Source of the DNA: Aplidium turbinatum
Lineage: Eukaryota; Chordata; Ascidiacea; Aplousobranchia; Polyclinidae
DNA length: 64,000 nt
Reading direction: 5' to 3'
Assembly: GCA_918807975.1 (NCBI GenBank)
Contig: OU964918.1
Coordinates: forward strand, 28,070,477 to 28,134,476
Shown: piece by piece, positions 35,258 to 46,002 of the stretch
How the letters are laid out: every line of letters starts with the position of its first letter
How positions within the stretch are numbered: position 1 is the stretch's first letter
The notes under the pieces: model-generated
The model's database searches: none
Seen by the model: only the letters and a program-made list of their open reading frames with translations
What the model was told of the DNA's origin: nothing
Position numbers and translations under genes: made by a program

Positions 35258-35905
35258 TGTTACGGACAATTTTCATATCAAACATCATATAAAACCGTAC
35301 AGGTCTACTGAATCTTGGCGTCTGACGTAATGGACTATTGCTAAAAATGAGCAGATTGCAGAATCGTTTGCAAGACCTGTAAAAAATTTGCAGCTGCAAC
35401 ATTACATTACATCATCGTTAAATCTTTAATTACTTGAACAAGTGTAAGTCAAACTTGAGCAGGTGTGAGCTAGACTTGAACAGGTGTTAGCCAAACTTGA
35501 AACAGGTGCTTGAATAGTTTGTCATTGCTTATCATTATTAGGCTATGTCACATAAAATGCTTAGTTGCTTACGTGCGATTTGGAATATTGCAAATTATTT
35601 TCTCATTCGTAAAATTGCAGCTTGAAAGTTGGTCGCATATTTAACTGTTTTGCTTATAGGCCTAGTGCTTGTTAGCTGAACGAAATTTCCGTCTTTTATC
35701 TAAGTAGTTTGGATTGTAGTGACAAGTTTTTAATGGTGTATCGCGTTGCACCTCATTTTCGATAGCCGCGGGCTGATTTTACAGAAATGCACTTTTTGAA
35801 TAGACGTTTCAAAAGAGTGTTTCTTTTGGTCATTGCACACAGACGAACGGATCCGGGAATGTTACAATTTTCACACGAAGAGATTATGGTTTACCGCTGT
35901 GACCA
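35258..35905 (+). repeat. LTR of BEL copy 2
   Basis: 648 bp, TGTTACGGACAA...GCTGTGACCA; close to the solo LTR at 17096-17733 in reverse. It has the same 25-bp U3 repeats ('ttgaacaggtgt.agcc', 35440-35510). The downstream half matches the LTRs of copy 1. A LINE fragment abuts it at 35906. Confidence 0.85.
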
Positions 35906-36002
35906 GCGCTCCCCGTCAATTTTGATGTTTATCTCACGCTGTGCCTCCCGGCCGTTAAGGTGGAAGGCCGCCGACACTGTCTTTGCCTTGCTGAGCTGTA
36001 GC

Positions 36003-38148
36003 CAGTGATGGGCATTATCGGCGATAATTTATCGGCGATAATTATCGGCGATCAATTTTTATCGCTTATCGTTATCGCTTAATTATTTTTTCAGTTATCG
36101 TTTATCGTTATCGCCAAAGGCAATATTTGATTATCGCCGATAATTAATCGCCGATAAATTTTATTTCGGATCAACACACAAGCGTAAAGAACATGAAAAG
36201 TAATATTTTTACTAGCCACCTAGTTCATGAAACTAAAATTAAAACCAGTTCTTCCTCAGTGCCTGAAGTGTGTGTGCACAGGTCGTTGTCATGGGAGGGG
36301 CACGCCCCCTGCAGCGACGGCCCTGACAACACAATAATTTTTAGAGTTGCAAATTGCAATGCAATGAAATGCATGCAACAAGTCTCTTGTTGTTTTTCTG
36401 CAATCGGCAATCGCGAGTGAATTTTACAATTAAAATGTAAGCGCACAGGCGGTACAGATTCCTTTGAAGCGAAGCGAAAGAAATTGGCAAGTGGTTTATG
36501 AAAGTGTCGCAATATGAGGCCGCTTTTACATCGGAAACATGGTCTTTCGCGCCACCATCACTGAAACAAGTCATTGCAGAATATGATATTGCTTGAAGCA
36601 TTTAACATGCAGACCGACATCACACTTTTTGCATCTTGTAGTAGTTTTTGCATGACAATAGGCGCATCGAGTTGCGTGGTAAAATTATGCTAAATACAGT
36701 ATAACCTTTCTCATTTACCTATGCTGCATAGCCGAGTGGTGAGAGCGCTGGAACGGCAATTGAAAGGGCGCCGGTTCGACACCGCTCATGAGCATACAGT
36801 TGCGTATCGAGTTGCGTGGTAAAATTATGCTAAATACAGTATAACTTTTCTCATGTACCTATGCTGCATAGCCGAGTGGTGAGAGCGCTTGAAAGGCAAT
36901 TGAAAGGGCGCCGGTTCGATACCGCTCATGAGCATACAGTTGCGTATCGAGTTGCGTGGTAAAATTATGCTAAATACAGTATAACCTTTCTCATGTACCT
37001 ATGCTGCATAGCCGAGTGGTGAGAGCGCTTGAACGGCAATTGAAAGGGCGCCGGTTCGACACCGCTCATGAGCATACAGTTGCGTATCGAGTTGCGTGGT
37101 AAAATTATGCTAAATACAGTATAACCTTTCTCATTTACCTATGCTGCATAGCCGAGTGGTGAGAGCGCTGGAACAGCAATCGAAAGGGCAGGACACTGTC
37201 TTTCGCAGGACACTTAAAGGCATGCCTGAAGGTGGACATGAAGATTGGCTTCCTTGCCTTCCGTCCACTTAATCTAAGTCTTCAACCACCGGGCGTAAGC
37301 CTGGATACGACGACGATTTACTTATGCGACATAGCCAACGCTTAATCAAATATTTTTATTCCCGCTAATAATACAGTGCCTATATTGTAATTCTTATCTC
37401 AACAACTCAGCGTTCTACCATTGCTTTAATGATGGTGTTCACAAAGAAAACAACAAAAATTATCTGAAATTATCAGTAAATTACGATAATTATGTTATTG
37501 TTCTTGAACAAACACGCCTAATTTGACAAGCTTGATGGATTTCACAGTATGCACATTTTTACTACCAATAACGCTTAAGATTACTGATATCTTTTCAAGC
37601 ATTTTGCGTTTTTTGGAATTTTTTCAATTATTGCTGACTTTGCTGGAAACAGCCCGTAGAAAGCAAAATACAAAGTTTGGAATTTTTTATGGTATTTTCA
37701 TTTGATTTAATTATTTTGCCTACTGCACGTAAGCGGCAGTGTAACTCAATTGATAAAAGCATCCAACTGGTATCTGAAGGTATAATTATAAGCACTGCGG
37801 TTACCTCAGTGGTTTGATTCTGGATCAAGAGGTTGAAGATTCGATACCTACTGCCGCTGTTGCGATTCTATTCATGCATAACTTACAAAAAGTTTTGTCC
37901 CTTTGCAGTACATTATGTTCGATTTTTCGTCATGTTGATGAAAACAGTTCGTGCTGCATGGGGTGGGGCAGCGCTAATCAAGAAAAAAAAAATTATCGTC
38001 ATCGGACATTATCGGCGATAATTTATCGTTTATCGTTATCGCTTAACTTTTTTTTGATTTATCGTTTATCGTTATCGCTTTAGGCATTTTTCGTTTATCG
38101 ATTATCGTTATCGCTTAACTGAAAAATGAGTTATCGCGCCCAACACTG
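36003..38148. mobile_element. hAT non-autonomous element with tRNA-like tandem repeats
   Basis: Ends CAGTGATGGGC and GCCCAACACTG with a perfect 8-bp duplication GCTGTAGC (35995-36002 and 38149-38156). Both ends are packed with 'ttatcggcgataa' and 'ttatcgttatcgc' repeats in opposite orientation, likely transposase-binding arrays. The middle carries a 140-bp tandem array (36662-37200), a SINE-like body (37190-37380) and a further tRNA-like block (37797-37850). No transposase. Confidence 0.88.
36662..37200 (+). repeat. 140-bp tandem repeat with tRNA-like pol III promoter boxes
   Basis: Four units starting at 36662, 36802, 36942 and 37082, spaced exactly 140 bp. Each contains 'catagccgagtggtgagagcgc' (box A, TRGCNNAGNGG type) and, in the first three, 'GGTTCGA[CT]ACC' (box B). 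The arrangement is that of a Leu/Ser-type tRNA or a tRNA-derived SINE head, but the stems do not fold into a clean tRNA. The fourth unit runs into SINE-like sequence. Confidence 0.8.
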
Positions 38149-39110
38149 GCTGTAGCTTACATTTCCGGAGGTATGCTGATAGTGTTTGCATGTCTTGGCT
38201 GAGGTTATTCTCCACTGACTGCCAATTTCCCGCTGAGTGCAGGAGTGCCAGGTCGTCTGCGTAATCATATTTCCTGGAGATGGTGGGGGGCAAGTCATAG
38301 GTGTATATGTTGAACAGGAGAGGAGCCAAGACTGAGCCCTGTGGGACGCCGTTTTTAAGTCGGCGTAGTCTGCTTCGACGACCGCTATCGGTTGTGAGGG
38401 TAAAACTGCGGTTTTGCACAAGTTCCATTATCATAATTATGGACCATGTGTCTGTCAGGGAGCAGACAGAGTAACTTGCAGGTAAGGCCGCTATGCCATA
38501 CGGTATCATAGGCAGCCGTGAAATCAACAAACACAGCTCCAGCCTTCTTCTTAGCCGAAAAACTGTCCTCAATGTCTTGGGTCATAAGTGTGACCTGATC
38601 TACGGTTGATCATCCGTGTCGGAAGCCAGCTTGCTCGCGGGGGAGCTGTGGATCTATTATTGGTTCGACACGGGCGTAGATGAATCTCTCGAAGATCTTG
38701 AAAGGGATGCAAAGCAGTGAGATTGGGCGATAGCTCTTCAGATCCCCTGGGGGCTTCTTCGGCTTAGGAACTGCAACCACAAGGGCTCTTCTCCAGATTC
38801 TGGGAAATCTCAGATGGTGCAAACAGTAGGAAAGGAAGTCTTTTAACCAGGACTTTAAGGAGGCAGCAGCATGGAGTATCAACTCTGGGCATAGGTGATC
38901 AGGGCCCGGTGCTTTACCTGTCTTTATGTGCTGGAGGGCGGCGGAAAATTCCTCCAGGGTGAACTCACCCGAGATGTTGTCCCGTCTGGGGTTGTTACCC
39001 TCCAGAGGTCCGTCATTTCTTAAACAAAGAAGCTTTGAAACGATAAATGATTTCTCAACCAATGATTGTAGAAACGGTGACAAAATTGGTTTTAGTGACA
39101 AAAAACTCCA

Positions 39111-39551
39111 ATGGCTACATGCCTACATCACAAAGAAAGCAAAGGTTATCACGAGAGGTTTGGTGAAGAATTAATTTGTTTGGTACAAAGGTTTGAAGAG
39201 CTTGACAACCCTTTCACCGACTCGTCTGGAAAACTTTTGACAATGTGTTCAAGGCAAGCCTCGAATGATGAAGGTGTGCAACAGCTTTTAAACCTTCATA
39301 ATTTTGGGAAAACAAAATTTAAATTGTTTGTATCTTCCAGTTTTCTTGAAGATCAAAAGTCTAGAGAACCAATAACCAAAGTATCATTAGACTTGTTCGG
39401 CAAAACGCGAACAACAAAGAAGAACACACAACCCATAGTCAAATATAAATCACCCCGTTTTCATAAAGTGTTCGTTTCAAGCTGTGCTCGTCGCAAAGAT
39501 GATTTAAAGATTTTCTTTAAGCACGAAGTATCATTGTACGGTACTCTATAG
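39111..39551 (+). pseudogene. XPG-family transposon protein, N-terminal part
   Basis: 'HERFGEELICLVQRFEELDNPFTDSSGKLLT', then 'KTKFKLFVSSSFLEDQKSREPITKVSLDLFG' and 'FVSSCARRKDDLKIFFKHE'. These are the early blocks of the EADTRM protein family ('RFDDLGNPF', 'DLE.FFxHEN' patterns). The piece ends near 39551, and the later blocks appear only after a hAT fragment. Confidence 0.55.
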
Positions 39552-39745
39552 CATTATCTGCAAACGGTTCTTTGAGATCTACAACAAAATCGGCTCTCCA
39601 CACAATTTTAGAACGCTTTGGATGTCCACAATGTAGCCTACTACACCAAGTTGCAACGTCTATGTTATAGAGTCTATAGCGTCTACAATATAGACGTTTC
39701 AGAAAAAATTTGGCAACAAAAGATATACAAGAAAATCTTGCCATA

Positions 39746-40084
39746 GTATTCAAAGAGGTTGTATCTGTGGTAAATTATATTAAATCTCGTCCTTTGAACA
39801 CTCGGTTATTTCGTGCTTTGTGTGATGAAATGGGAGCGGAACTCAGCGGGCTTCTGCTCCATTCAACTGTTCGTTGGTTGTCATGAGGAAAGGTGCTTGA
39901 GAGAGTGGCTACTCTTAAAGAGGAAACCCATGCTTTTTTGAAAGAGCAAAATCATGAACTTGCTGGTCGCTTTCGTGATGATGAATGGATTGCGAAGTTG
40001 CTATTTTTGGCCGATGTTTTCAGCCATGTAAACCAACTGAATAGTTCTATGCAAGGAAAAGAGAAACTATTTTTTGATGTTTAG
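39746..40084 (+). pseudogene. hAT transposase fragment (ZBED5/SCAND3-like)
   Basis: 'VFKEVVSVVNYIKSRPLNTRLFRALCDEMG', 'LLLHSTVRWLS', then 'GKVLERVATLKEETHAFLKEQ' and 'DEWIAKLLFLADVFSHVNQLNSSMQGKEKL'. The TEVRWLSRGKVL and LADIF..LN.LN..LQG blocks define this hAT clade. One TGA lies where the clade has arginine (after WLS). No termini found, so it is an internal fragment. Confidence 0.75.
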
Positions 40085-40105
40085 ACACACAGACACCCAT
40101 AGCCT

Positions 40106-40560
40106 ATGGTTCTCCATGTGAAACATGGAAAATCCGATGCTATAGTCAAAACATTAAATACTGATTTGGTAATTATTGCAATTTTGTGTTTTAACAAATT
40201 CGAAATCTGTAAACAATGGGTTGAATTTGGAGTTGGAGAAAAAACTCGCTTCATTCCAATTCATGATATTGTTTCATCTTTACCTCAATCTCTGATGATT
40301 TGCGTTTCTTTGCCTTTGTTTTATGTTATCACAAGCTGTGATAGGCTACTGTTTCGTCTTTTTTCGGCTTTGGAAAAAAAGGCTTGGGATGGTTGGATGC
40401 TTAATCTTACCGAAATGTGTGGTTTATTTAACTCTCTAAATTTCTCAAGCTCTCCTAGTTCTATAAATGACATACAAAAGTATGTCATGGCTCTTTATGG
40501 CAATGTCCTACTATCACGGATGTAGACGATTGCTGTTATATGATGTTTACCAATGGTTGC
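40106..40560 (+). pseudogene. XPG-family transposon protein, middle part (copy 2)
   Basis: Matches 1795-2233: 'VLHVKHGKSDAIVKTLNTDLVIIAI', 'KQWVEFGVGEKTRFIPIHDIVSSLPQS', 'KKAWDGWMLNLTEMCGLFNSLNFSSSPSSINDIQKYV'. It differs from copy 1 by TA-site micro-insertions at 40095-40101 (TAGCCTA) and 40341-40347 (TAGGCTA). It also preserves the target 'ttatatgatgttta' without the BEL element. Confidence 0.65.
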
Positions 40561-40845
40561 ATTATAGTCCAGTCGTTGAAGGGTTTTACCTTGACTTAAT
40601 TGGTGTAAAGCTAAAGTTTTGCACATTGGTTCTGTTCATTGTGTACAATGACCAAAAAAATCACCGTGAAAATTTTTTGGTGAAAAAAAGTTATCCGCTA
40701 TTTTCGAAATTCCGCCATTTTTTTCAAAATGGCGGATGTACAAATAGTGAATTATTCAATTTTTATGAAATTATTGTTAGTGTTGGTGCTCATTTAAAAG
40801 TAAATTTCATACTGCATACTGCAATTATTTCACATTGGCAAAGTT

Positions 40846-43445
40846 TTGGTCCACCGTGATTGCCGGAGGAAGTTTACGGATACACGGAAAAAGGGTTCAG
40901 GGAAAATGCCTGAAAAGAAATTACGATCTGTGACAAGGAAATTCAAGCTTCTGAAGCCTCCAGTATGCTTAGTCAAAAGGGTGCTGATGGGATTAATGCT
41001 GCCAGTACTAAAAGTTATAGGTTACCAACCCAATCGATATACAGCTAAGGAAGAACAGAGAGGAAAGTGGGTCCTGCGTCAAGAGGAAACGAAGTGTTTG
41101 AATTCTTGATGGCAATTTCCACAGTAAGACTCATTGTTTGTTTTGTGGGACTCGAGCTCACGGACAGACCTGGCTTTAGTTTTGTTAAAACAGATGTTTT
41201 TGCAAGGACTATATTAGAGTATTGTGAGAGACGTTCTGACGATTGGTCATGCGTCGTGAAAGGTCGTATTGAATATTACGGTGGCGATTTGTATGCTGCA
41301 GACTGTTTATACAGTACCATCATTCTTGTAGTGTTAATTTTATATATGGATTTAACGTACCCTTGCAATGTGGTAGAGTACCTGAGGCAAACGCAAAACG
41401 TCGAAAATCTGGTCGACCGAAGGATGAGGAACAGGACCAGGTATTTCTAAAGATGTGTTCCCATCATGAACAGAATGATGAAGAACAGTTAACGATATCA
41501 GACCTCAGATCTAAAATGAAGGAGTTTTTAGCAAATGATGATTGCCTTCCTTATGGATTAAAATATGTGAAGACCCAATTATAGAAACATTGCGGTGAAT
41601 CTATTTATATAGCTGAAGGTCAGGGCCTTCATTGCATTGTCACGATGAGAGAGAAGACATCCGAAATCCTTCGATCTCATTAGGCTACCTAAAAACAAGG
41701 CATGAGGATGATGAAGAGTCACAAAAGAGAGAAATAATTAAAACTGCGGCAAGGCTTATCAAAAATGGTGTTGCATCTGTTAATGATCACTATCCAAGCA
41801 CAGATGCACTCAATAATAATAATCGTGTTTTATTTGCGCCCATTGCGATACATAACATAGCCTACAGTAACACTGCGATCACAGATGCCATAGCCTCCAA
41901 CAGACGACAGGGAGCAGCGAACTGACATTTAGGCCTAGTCTTCGAGTCAGCTGCTCTCCTTATTTTGACTTGCCATTAAGTGTCTGTGCCGAGATACAGC
42001 CGCGTGCTCTGGAGCGGTATCAAACCCACGTCCTTTCGAACGTCGCGCTGGCGTTCTCACCACTCGGCTACGCAACCGACACTCAATCTCGGTCCTGCTC
42101 TAATGTAGCCCACTTGCCTGAAAATTTGCGAACACTGTTGAGTTCCTTAGTTGTAGGAAAAGACACAAAGCAAAAGGTTGCAAGTATTAGCCAAGCTGTC
42201 AGACCACGAGCGGTGATTGCACCATTGCAAATTGGTCTTGCTGTTCAAGGACATCATTTGTACAGGTCGAGATTTCTTGTTGATACTTTACAGTTTACAC
42301 AATATGGGATATTGTTCTTCTTACGCAGAAGTCTTGAAGTTTGAAAATAATGCAGCTGATTGTGTAGCGTCAGAATCCATTGTTCTAGAGAACATAGACC
42401 TACTCGAAAGTACAATGTTATTTTCAGCTGACAATATTGATCATAATATTATCACCCTGGATGGGAAGGGGACATTCCAAGGCATGGGAATGATTGCTGC
42501 CTTGACACCGGGTCAGAAAGCAAACCGTATGATTCCAAGGCACAACATATCACAACTCAACATCATAAAGAAGACTAGGATTGAAATCATGCAACTCCGC
42601 TTTGCCAATAAAGCGCAGAAGACATCACTGGCTGGTTATGTACCTTTTTCTCAGGATCAAACCCTGAGCAATATTGTGAATGGTGTTGTGGCGAGGATGA
42701 CGTTATTGTACATGAACATACACAAACGAAAAAATGATCGACTTGATCAGTAAAACACTTCGGGGTAGTCTAAAGGCTGCGAAGTGATCAATGCTCCAGG
42801 GGATGCTGATGTTCCGATTGTGAAGGCTACTGTTCTTAATGCAGTGTCACACTCGACAACGTTGATTGGAGAAGACACAGATCTGTTGGTCCTGCTTCTT
42901 CATTATGCGCAACAAGCAGACAAAAATCTATATTTCCGTTCCGACAAAGAAAATGCTGACAAAGTGTATCATATGAACGAGCTGAAAATGGTGATGGGTG
43001 AAGAATTATGTTCCCAATTACTTTTTCTACATGCCTACACTGGATGTGACACAACATCAAGAATCTTTGGTGTGGGTAAGAAAATCTGTCTTTTACAAGC
43101 TGGTAAAGGGTAATGCTACTCTGAAAGACTGTGCTAATTACTTTCTTCTTCCAAAGCAGACAGCAGCATCCATTGTGAACAAAGATTTTCAAGCGATGGC
43201 TGTGATTTTTTGGGGCACGCGGACGGATTTTCTCTCGTCATTGCACTACAGCGTACTAAGAAAAAAAGTAGTCTCTTCCCAATCATTTGTGACACCATAA
43301 CGCCCACCACCTACTGAGTCATCGAAAAAATTTCACTGTCTAAGGGTTTACTACCAAATAATGGTGTGGCTAGGACAGGAGAGTGATATGGAAACTTACG
43401 GGTGGGGTTGGAAACTGGAAGGCAGTCAGTTTGTGACATGAATGC
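40846..43445 (+). pseudogene. XPG/PIN-domain transposon protein (near full length, broken)
   Basis: Blocks in order: N-terminal 'HRDCRRKFTDTRKK'; a Cys-rich 'THCLFCGT' with a later 'YHHSCSVNF' (probable zinc finger, 41120-41340); 'KRRKSGRPKDEEQ' and 'HEQNDEEQLTISDLRSKMKEFL'; 'IVTMREKTSEILRSH'; 'AVRPRAVIAPLQIGLAVQGHHLYRSRF'; 'MGYCSSYAEVLKFENNAADCV'; 'DGKGTFQGMGMIAALTPG'; 'NAPGDADVPIVKA'; 'TTLIGEDTDLLVLLLHYA'; 'FLHAYTGCDTTSRIFGVGKK'; C-terminal 'WGWKLEGSQFV'. The GDAD, GEDTD and GCDTT acids match an XPG-I/PIN nuclease. It is split by a SINE (41812-42085) and several frame shifts, one of them a TAGGCTA micro-insertion at 41685-41691. Confidence 0.65.
41812..42085 (-). mobile_element. tRNA-derived SINE inside the XPG transposon gene
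   Basis: Reverse orientation. The head at 41990-42085 contains 'gcgtagccgagtggtgagaacgcc' (box A) and 'gggtttgataccgctcc' (box B-like); the 3' tail ends in an ATT repeat ('attattattatt', near 41812). 'cactcaat' occurs at both edges and may be the target duplication. The head resembles the 140-bp units at 36662-37200. Confidence 0.65.
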
Positions 43446-43668
43446 ATGCTGACCCAGATTCCCTCTTATAGATTATCCACTGCAACTGTGCAACTGCCTG
43501 TAGCACTGCCAGGTATAGCTGTAGGCAGAATAATCTACCCTGTACCTCAGCATGTGGACAGTGCAACTTGATGCCTGTGACAATACGTACAATCAGTCAT
43601 TACTGGATGAAGATAATGAAGTTATTTCGAAGAATGTTATTTACAAGTAACTGAATGTAAATAATTTA

Positions 43669-43992
43669 AGTTATTTTGGCAGCCGATTGTAGCATCGAAT
43701 AGACAGCGATAGACACGTGTTTCGCCCATGAGGCTGGGCTCATCAGTATCGCACCGTATTCTTGCCACTTGAGTAATCGACCGCCGCTTTACCAGTCAGT
43801 TTAACTCTTATCTTTGTGGTTGCCTATTCGATGCTACAATCGGCTGCCAAAATAACTTAAACGTTTAATTGGAGGTCTCAATGGCTGGCGTGGAAGCTAC
43901 ACCGTTCTGGTTAGCGAAGCGTCACTGCAGCTCGCTGTGCTAGTGAGTAATCAGCCTTGTGCTGATAGCCGGGAAGAACGCCTTTCTTCACA
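43669..43992 (-). mobile_element. Hammerhead-bearing retroelement unit, copy B
   Basis: 324 bp flanked by TGAATGTAAATAA[CT]TTA (17 bp, one mismatch; 43652-43668 and 43993-44009), the long variable duplication expected of target-primed retroelements. It carries the 123-bp hammerhead repeat and, inverted against its start, a second 'ctattcgatgctacaatcggctgcc' arm (43827-43860). No reverse transcriptase. Penelope-like or retrozyme-like origin is inferred. Confidence 0.65.
43706..43752 (-). ncRNA. Hammerhead ribozyme, copy B
   Basis: Identical over 47 nt to 20904-20950: GCGAUA, CUGAUGA, GCCC...GGGC, GAAA, ACAC/GUGU, GUC, UAUCGC. The flanking 123-bp repeats differ at several places, so conservation is concentrated in the ribozyme. 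It lies inside the XPG transposon at 40566-44754, on the opposite strand to its gene. Confidence 0.85.
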
Positions 43993-44757
43993 TGAATGTA
44001 AATAACTTAATAAGTGGTCTGCGATTTTTGTACTGCCAGTGTTTCACTATTGTTTTTTTTTTCATATAAGCCTTTCCATTAAACCAATTAGTTAATTTCA
44101 TTTTGAATTGTCTTATTGAATTCCATACCACCTTAAACCTAGGGATAGACGCCAGAATTAGAGCTCTAGCATGAATATTAAGTGAATTATTGTCATTATA
44201 CTATTTTGGCGGCCATCTTGAAAATGACAACTTTCCGGTGCTCAGATTCTCCTATATTTTTAATATATTATTCTTAATGAAAAATACTAGAAAAAACATT
44301 TGGAAAACCTTCTGTAGGAAACTTTTGGGGTCTTGACCTGATATATATTGACCTGACTAGAAGTAACCAAAATTATCGTTTTTGGAACTATTATACATTA
44401 TCGTACCGGCAGGCTATTATAGGCTATAATATTTTGTTTATGTCACTTCGTTTAAAGTCAAATATAGATGTTATTGAGTACCTACTTGCTTATTAATTGT
44501 GACAATGATAATATCATATTTTAAAGCCGTAGTATGACGATACTTCGAAAAAATATTTAAATTTTGTTTATCCGCCAATTTGAGGAAAAAATGGCGGATT
44601 TTCAAAAAAGGCGGATAACTTTTTTTCACCAAAAGATTTTCACGGGGATTTTTTTTGGTCAATGTACATAATCAACAGAAACAATGCGCAAAGTTTCAGC
44701 TTTACACCAATTAAGTCAAGGTTCGGCCCTTTTTTTCGCTTCAACGACTGGACTATT

Positions 44758-44888
44758 ATTCAAAGGCTGCCACCAACGTCAGCTGCTCTGATGCATCATT
44801 CACACAGAGCGATATATCAAGCTGAAATATGGAAATCAAGCCTCGTAAATGTTCTGCAACTATCTTCTCTTTTAGCTTGGGGTTGGAA
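44758..44888 (+). pseudogene. XPG-family protein C-terminus, copy 2, first part
   Basis: 'LPPTSAALMHHSHRAIYQAEIWKSSLVNVLQL...LAWGW', matching 15230-15352. The hAT at 44889-46002 interrupts it; the rest ('ANQVVPFW', 'CKKKAIKCTRLCSC.FETC') follows at 46003-46230 with further decay. Confidence 0.6.
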
Positions 44889-46002
44889 CAGGGATGGAGG
44901 AACCATTTTAAAAGTAGGTGGGCCCAAAGCCGTAGCAGTCAAACTTGATCAAACTTCTGGGGGGCTTTGCCCCCCAGACCCCCCATAGCATTTCTGCATT
45001 CCTAATACTTCAAATCGCTTATACATTGTGTTTTCATGGTTGCCGTTTGTGCCAACCACCGAAAAATTTCCGTTTTTGGGCCCGATTTGGTCAAACAAAT
45101 TACAAAATTGTTGAATTGCTCCATAGCGCTGTACAAAATATGGCGATGTACACACAAATAAAAAGGCAAAATACACACACAGTTATAATACCTACCTGGG
45201 AGAAATAATCTGCAGCATTATACAGTAGGCCTACGTGCATGCACTGCATAATACGAGTATGTTATGATATCATTGTTTTAACCTTGGAGAAGAATTAGAT
45301 TGATTTATAGATTGCTCCACCAATCACACGCAACCACACCCACACGTGCTGCCTATCAACAGTGGGCTCAACAGAAAAGTTTGAAAATTAGATTTCATCA
45401 TTGAGCTATCAAAGATAACACAGGCAAAGTAATCCCAGGCACATTTCTGAGTTGTATAAACGCCATTTGAAACCAATCACGTTGATTACAACCCAAACAA
45501 ACTGCTATTTAACGTTTACTGGCCTAGTAACAATCAAAATACGACGTGAAGCAAGCCTTAGGATACAAGATGTAGAATATACAACTTGTGCATTGCGTTC
45601 AGGGCCGGATTTAGCTGACGGGGGCCCGGGCACTTTTAGATCGGGGGGCCACGTGCAAAAATTTTTTCAAGCCTACGGCGCGAAAAACCATCTCTACGTC
45701 TACAGTAGCACCAGTCCAGTAGGCTACTGCACAGCATTTTGCAGAAACTTTAAAGGCCAAAAGGAAATAAATAACACAAAATCACATTTTTTTCCACATA
45801 GGGGGGCCCTTCAAAAGTCGGGGGGCCCGGAGCAACTGCCTCCTGTATCAAATAAGTGAAGAGCTTTTTTTTTGGAACTCCTTCTCTAATTTGCCGTTTT
45901 CACTACCTTTTCAAAGAAATTTGGCTTTCAAAAGTGGGTGGGCCAGGGCCACCTAGAAAATAAAGTAGGTGGGCCCAGGCCCACGTGGTTCCTCCATCCC
46001 TG
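44889..46002. mobile_element. hAT non-autonomous element, CAGGGATGGAGGAACCA ends
   Basis: 1114 bp, ends CAGGGATGGAGGAACCA and TGGTTCCTCCATCCCTG, perfect 8-bp duplication GGTTGGAA (44881-44888, 46003-46010). It contains a second, partial hAT end CAGGGCCGGATTTAGC at 45601 with 'ggggggccc' blocks whose partner is missing. No transposase. Confidence 0.9.

Larger units (their letters stand above)
32193..35905 (+). mobile_element. BEL/Pao element, copy 2, 5'-truncated
   Basis: Begins abruptly within the reverse-transcriptase region and runs through RNase H, integrase, spacer and a 648-bp LTR (35258-35905). It is closely related to copy 1 in the coding part but has the other LTR type. It is broken: no 5' LTR, gag or protease, and roughly four breaks in what remains. 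Older than copy 1 by its decay. It lacks the TTAA and hAT insertions seen in copy 1 and so serves as the undisturbed comparison for the TTAA target. Confidence 0.88.
35906..39020 (-). pseudogene. LINE reverse transcriptase fragment, split by a hAT
   Basis: Minus strand, about 970 bp of LINE in two pieces (38149-39020, 35906-36002). RT blocks in order: 'ALQHIKTGKAPGPDHL', 'SYRPISLLCIPFKIFERFIYAR', 'REQAGFRHG', 'FVDFTAAYDTVW', 'NGVPQGSVLAPLLFNIYTYDLP', 'YDYADDLALL'; after the hAT comes 'KTVSAAFHLNGREAQ'. The FADD-type box is YADD. This is the Jockey/CR1-like LINE often annotated 'RNA-directed DNA polymerase from mobile element jockey'. Neither the endonuclease nor the 3' end is present, and the frame is broken at least twice. 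Confidence 0.8.
40566..44754 (+). mobile_element. XPG/PIN-domain DNA transposon with TIRs (4.2 kb)
   Basis: Ends AGTCCAGTCGTTGAAG and CTTCAACGACTGGACT; the inverted repeats extend about 170 bp with some mismatches ('ccttgacttaattggtgtaaagct', 'ggtgaaaaaaagttatccgc'). Flanks ATTAT on both sides (5 bp), or TTA if the TIR is read as TAGTCC, so the true duplication is 3 or 5 bp. It encodes a zinc-finger plus XPG-domain protein. The XPG domain and a 3-4 bp duplication would suit Academ; I am not certain. It inserted into a related XPG-family element. Confidence 0.8.

Noticed and set aside
36720-37200. Cluster of true tRNA genes
   Set aside because: Box A and box B are present but acceptor and anticodon stems do not pair properly, and the 140-bp spacing inside a hAT points to tRNA-derived repeats.
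36662-37200. CRISPR-like array
   Set aside because: Units are contiguous 140-bp repeats without unique spacers, and this is animal DNA.
40566-44754. Polinton/Maverick on the basis of AG...CT termini and long TIRs
   Set aside because: Only 4.2 kb, duplication of 3 or 5 bp rather than 6, and no polymerase, integrase or capsid gene.
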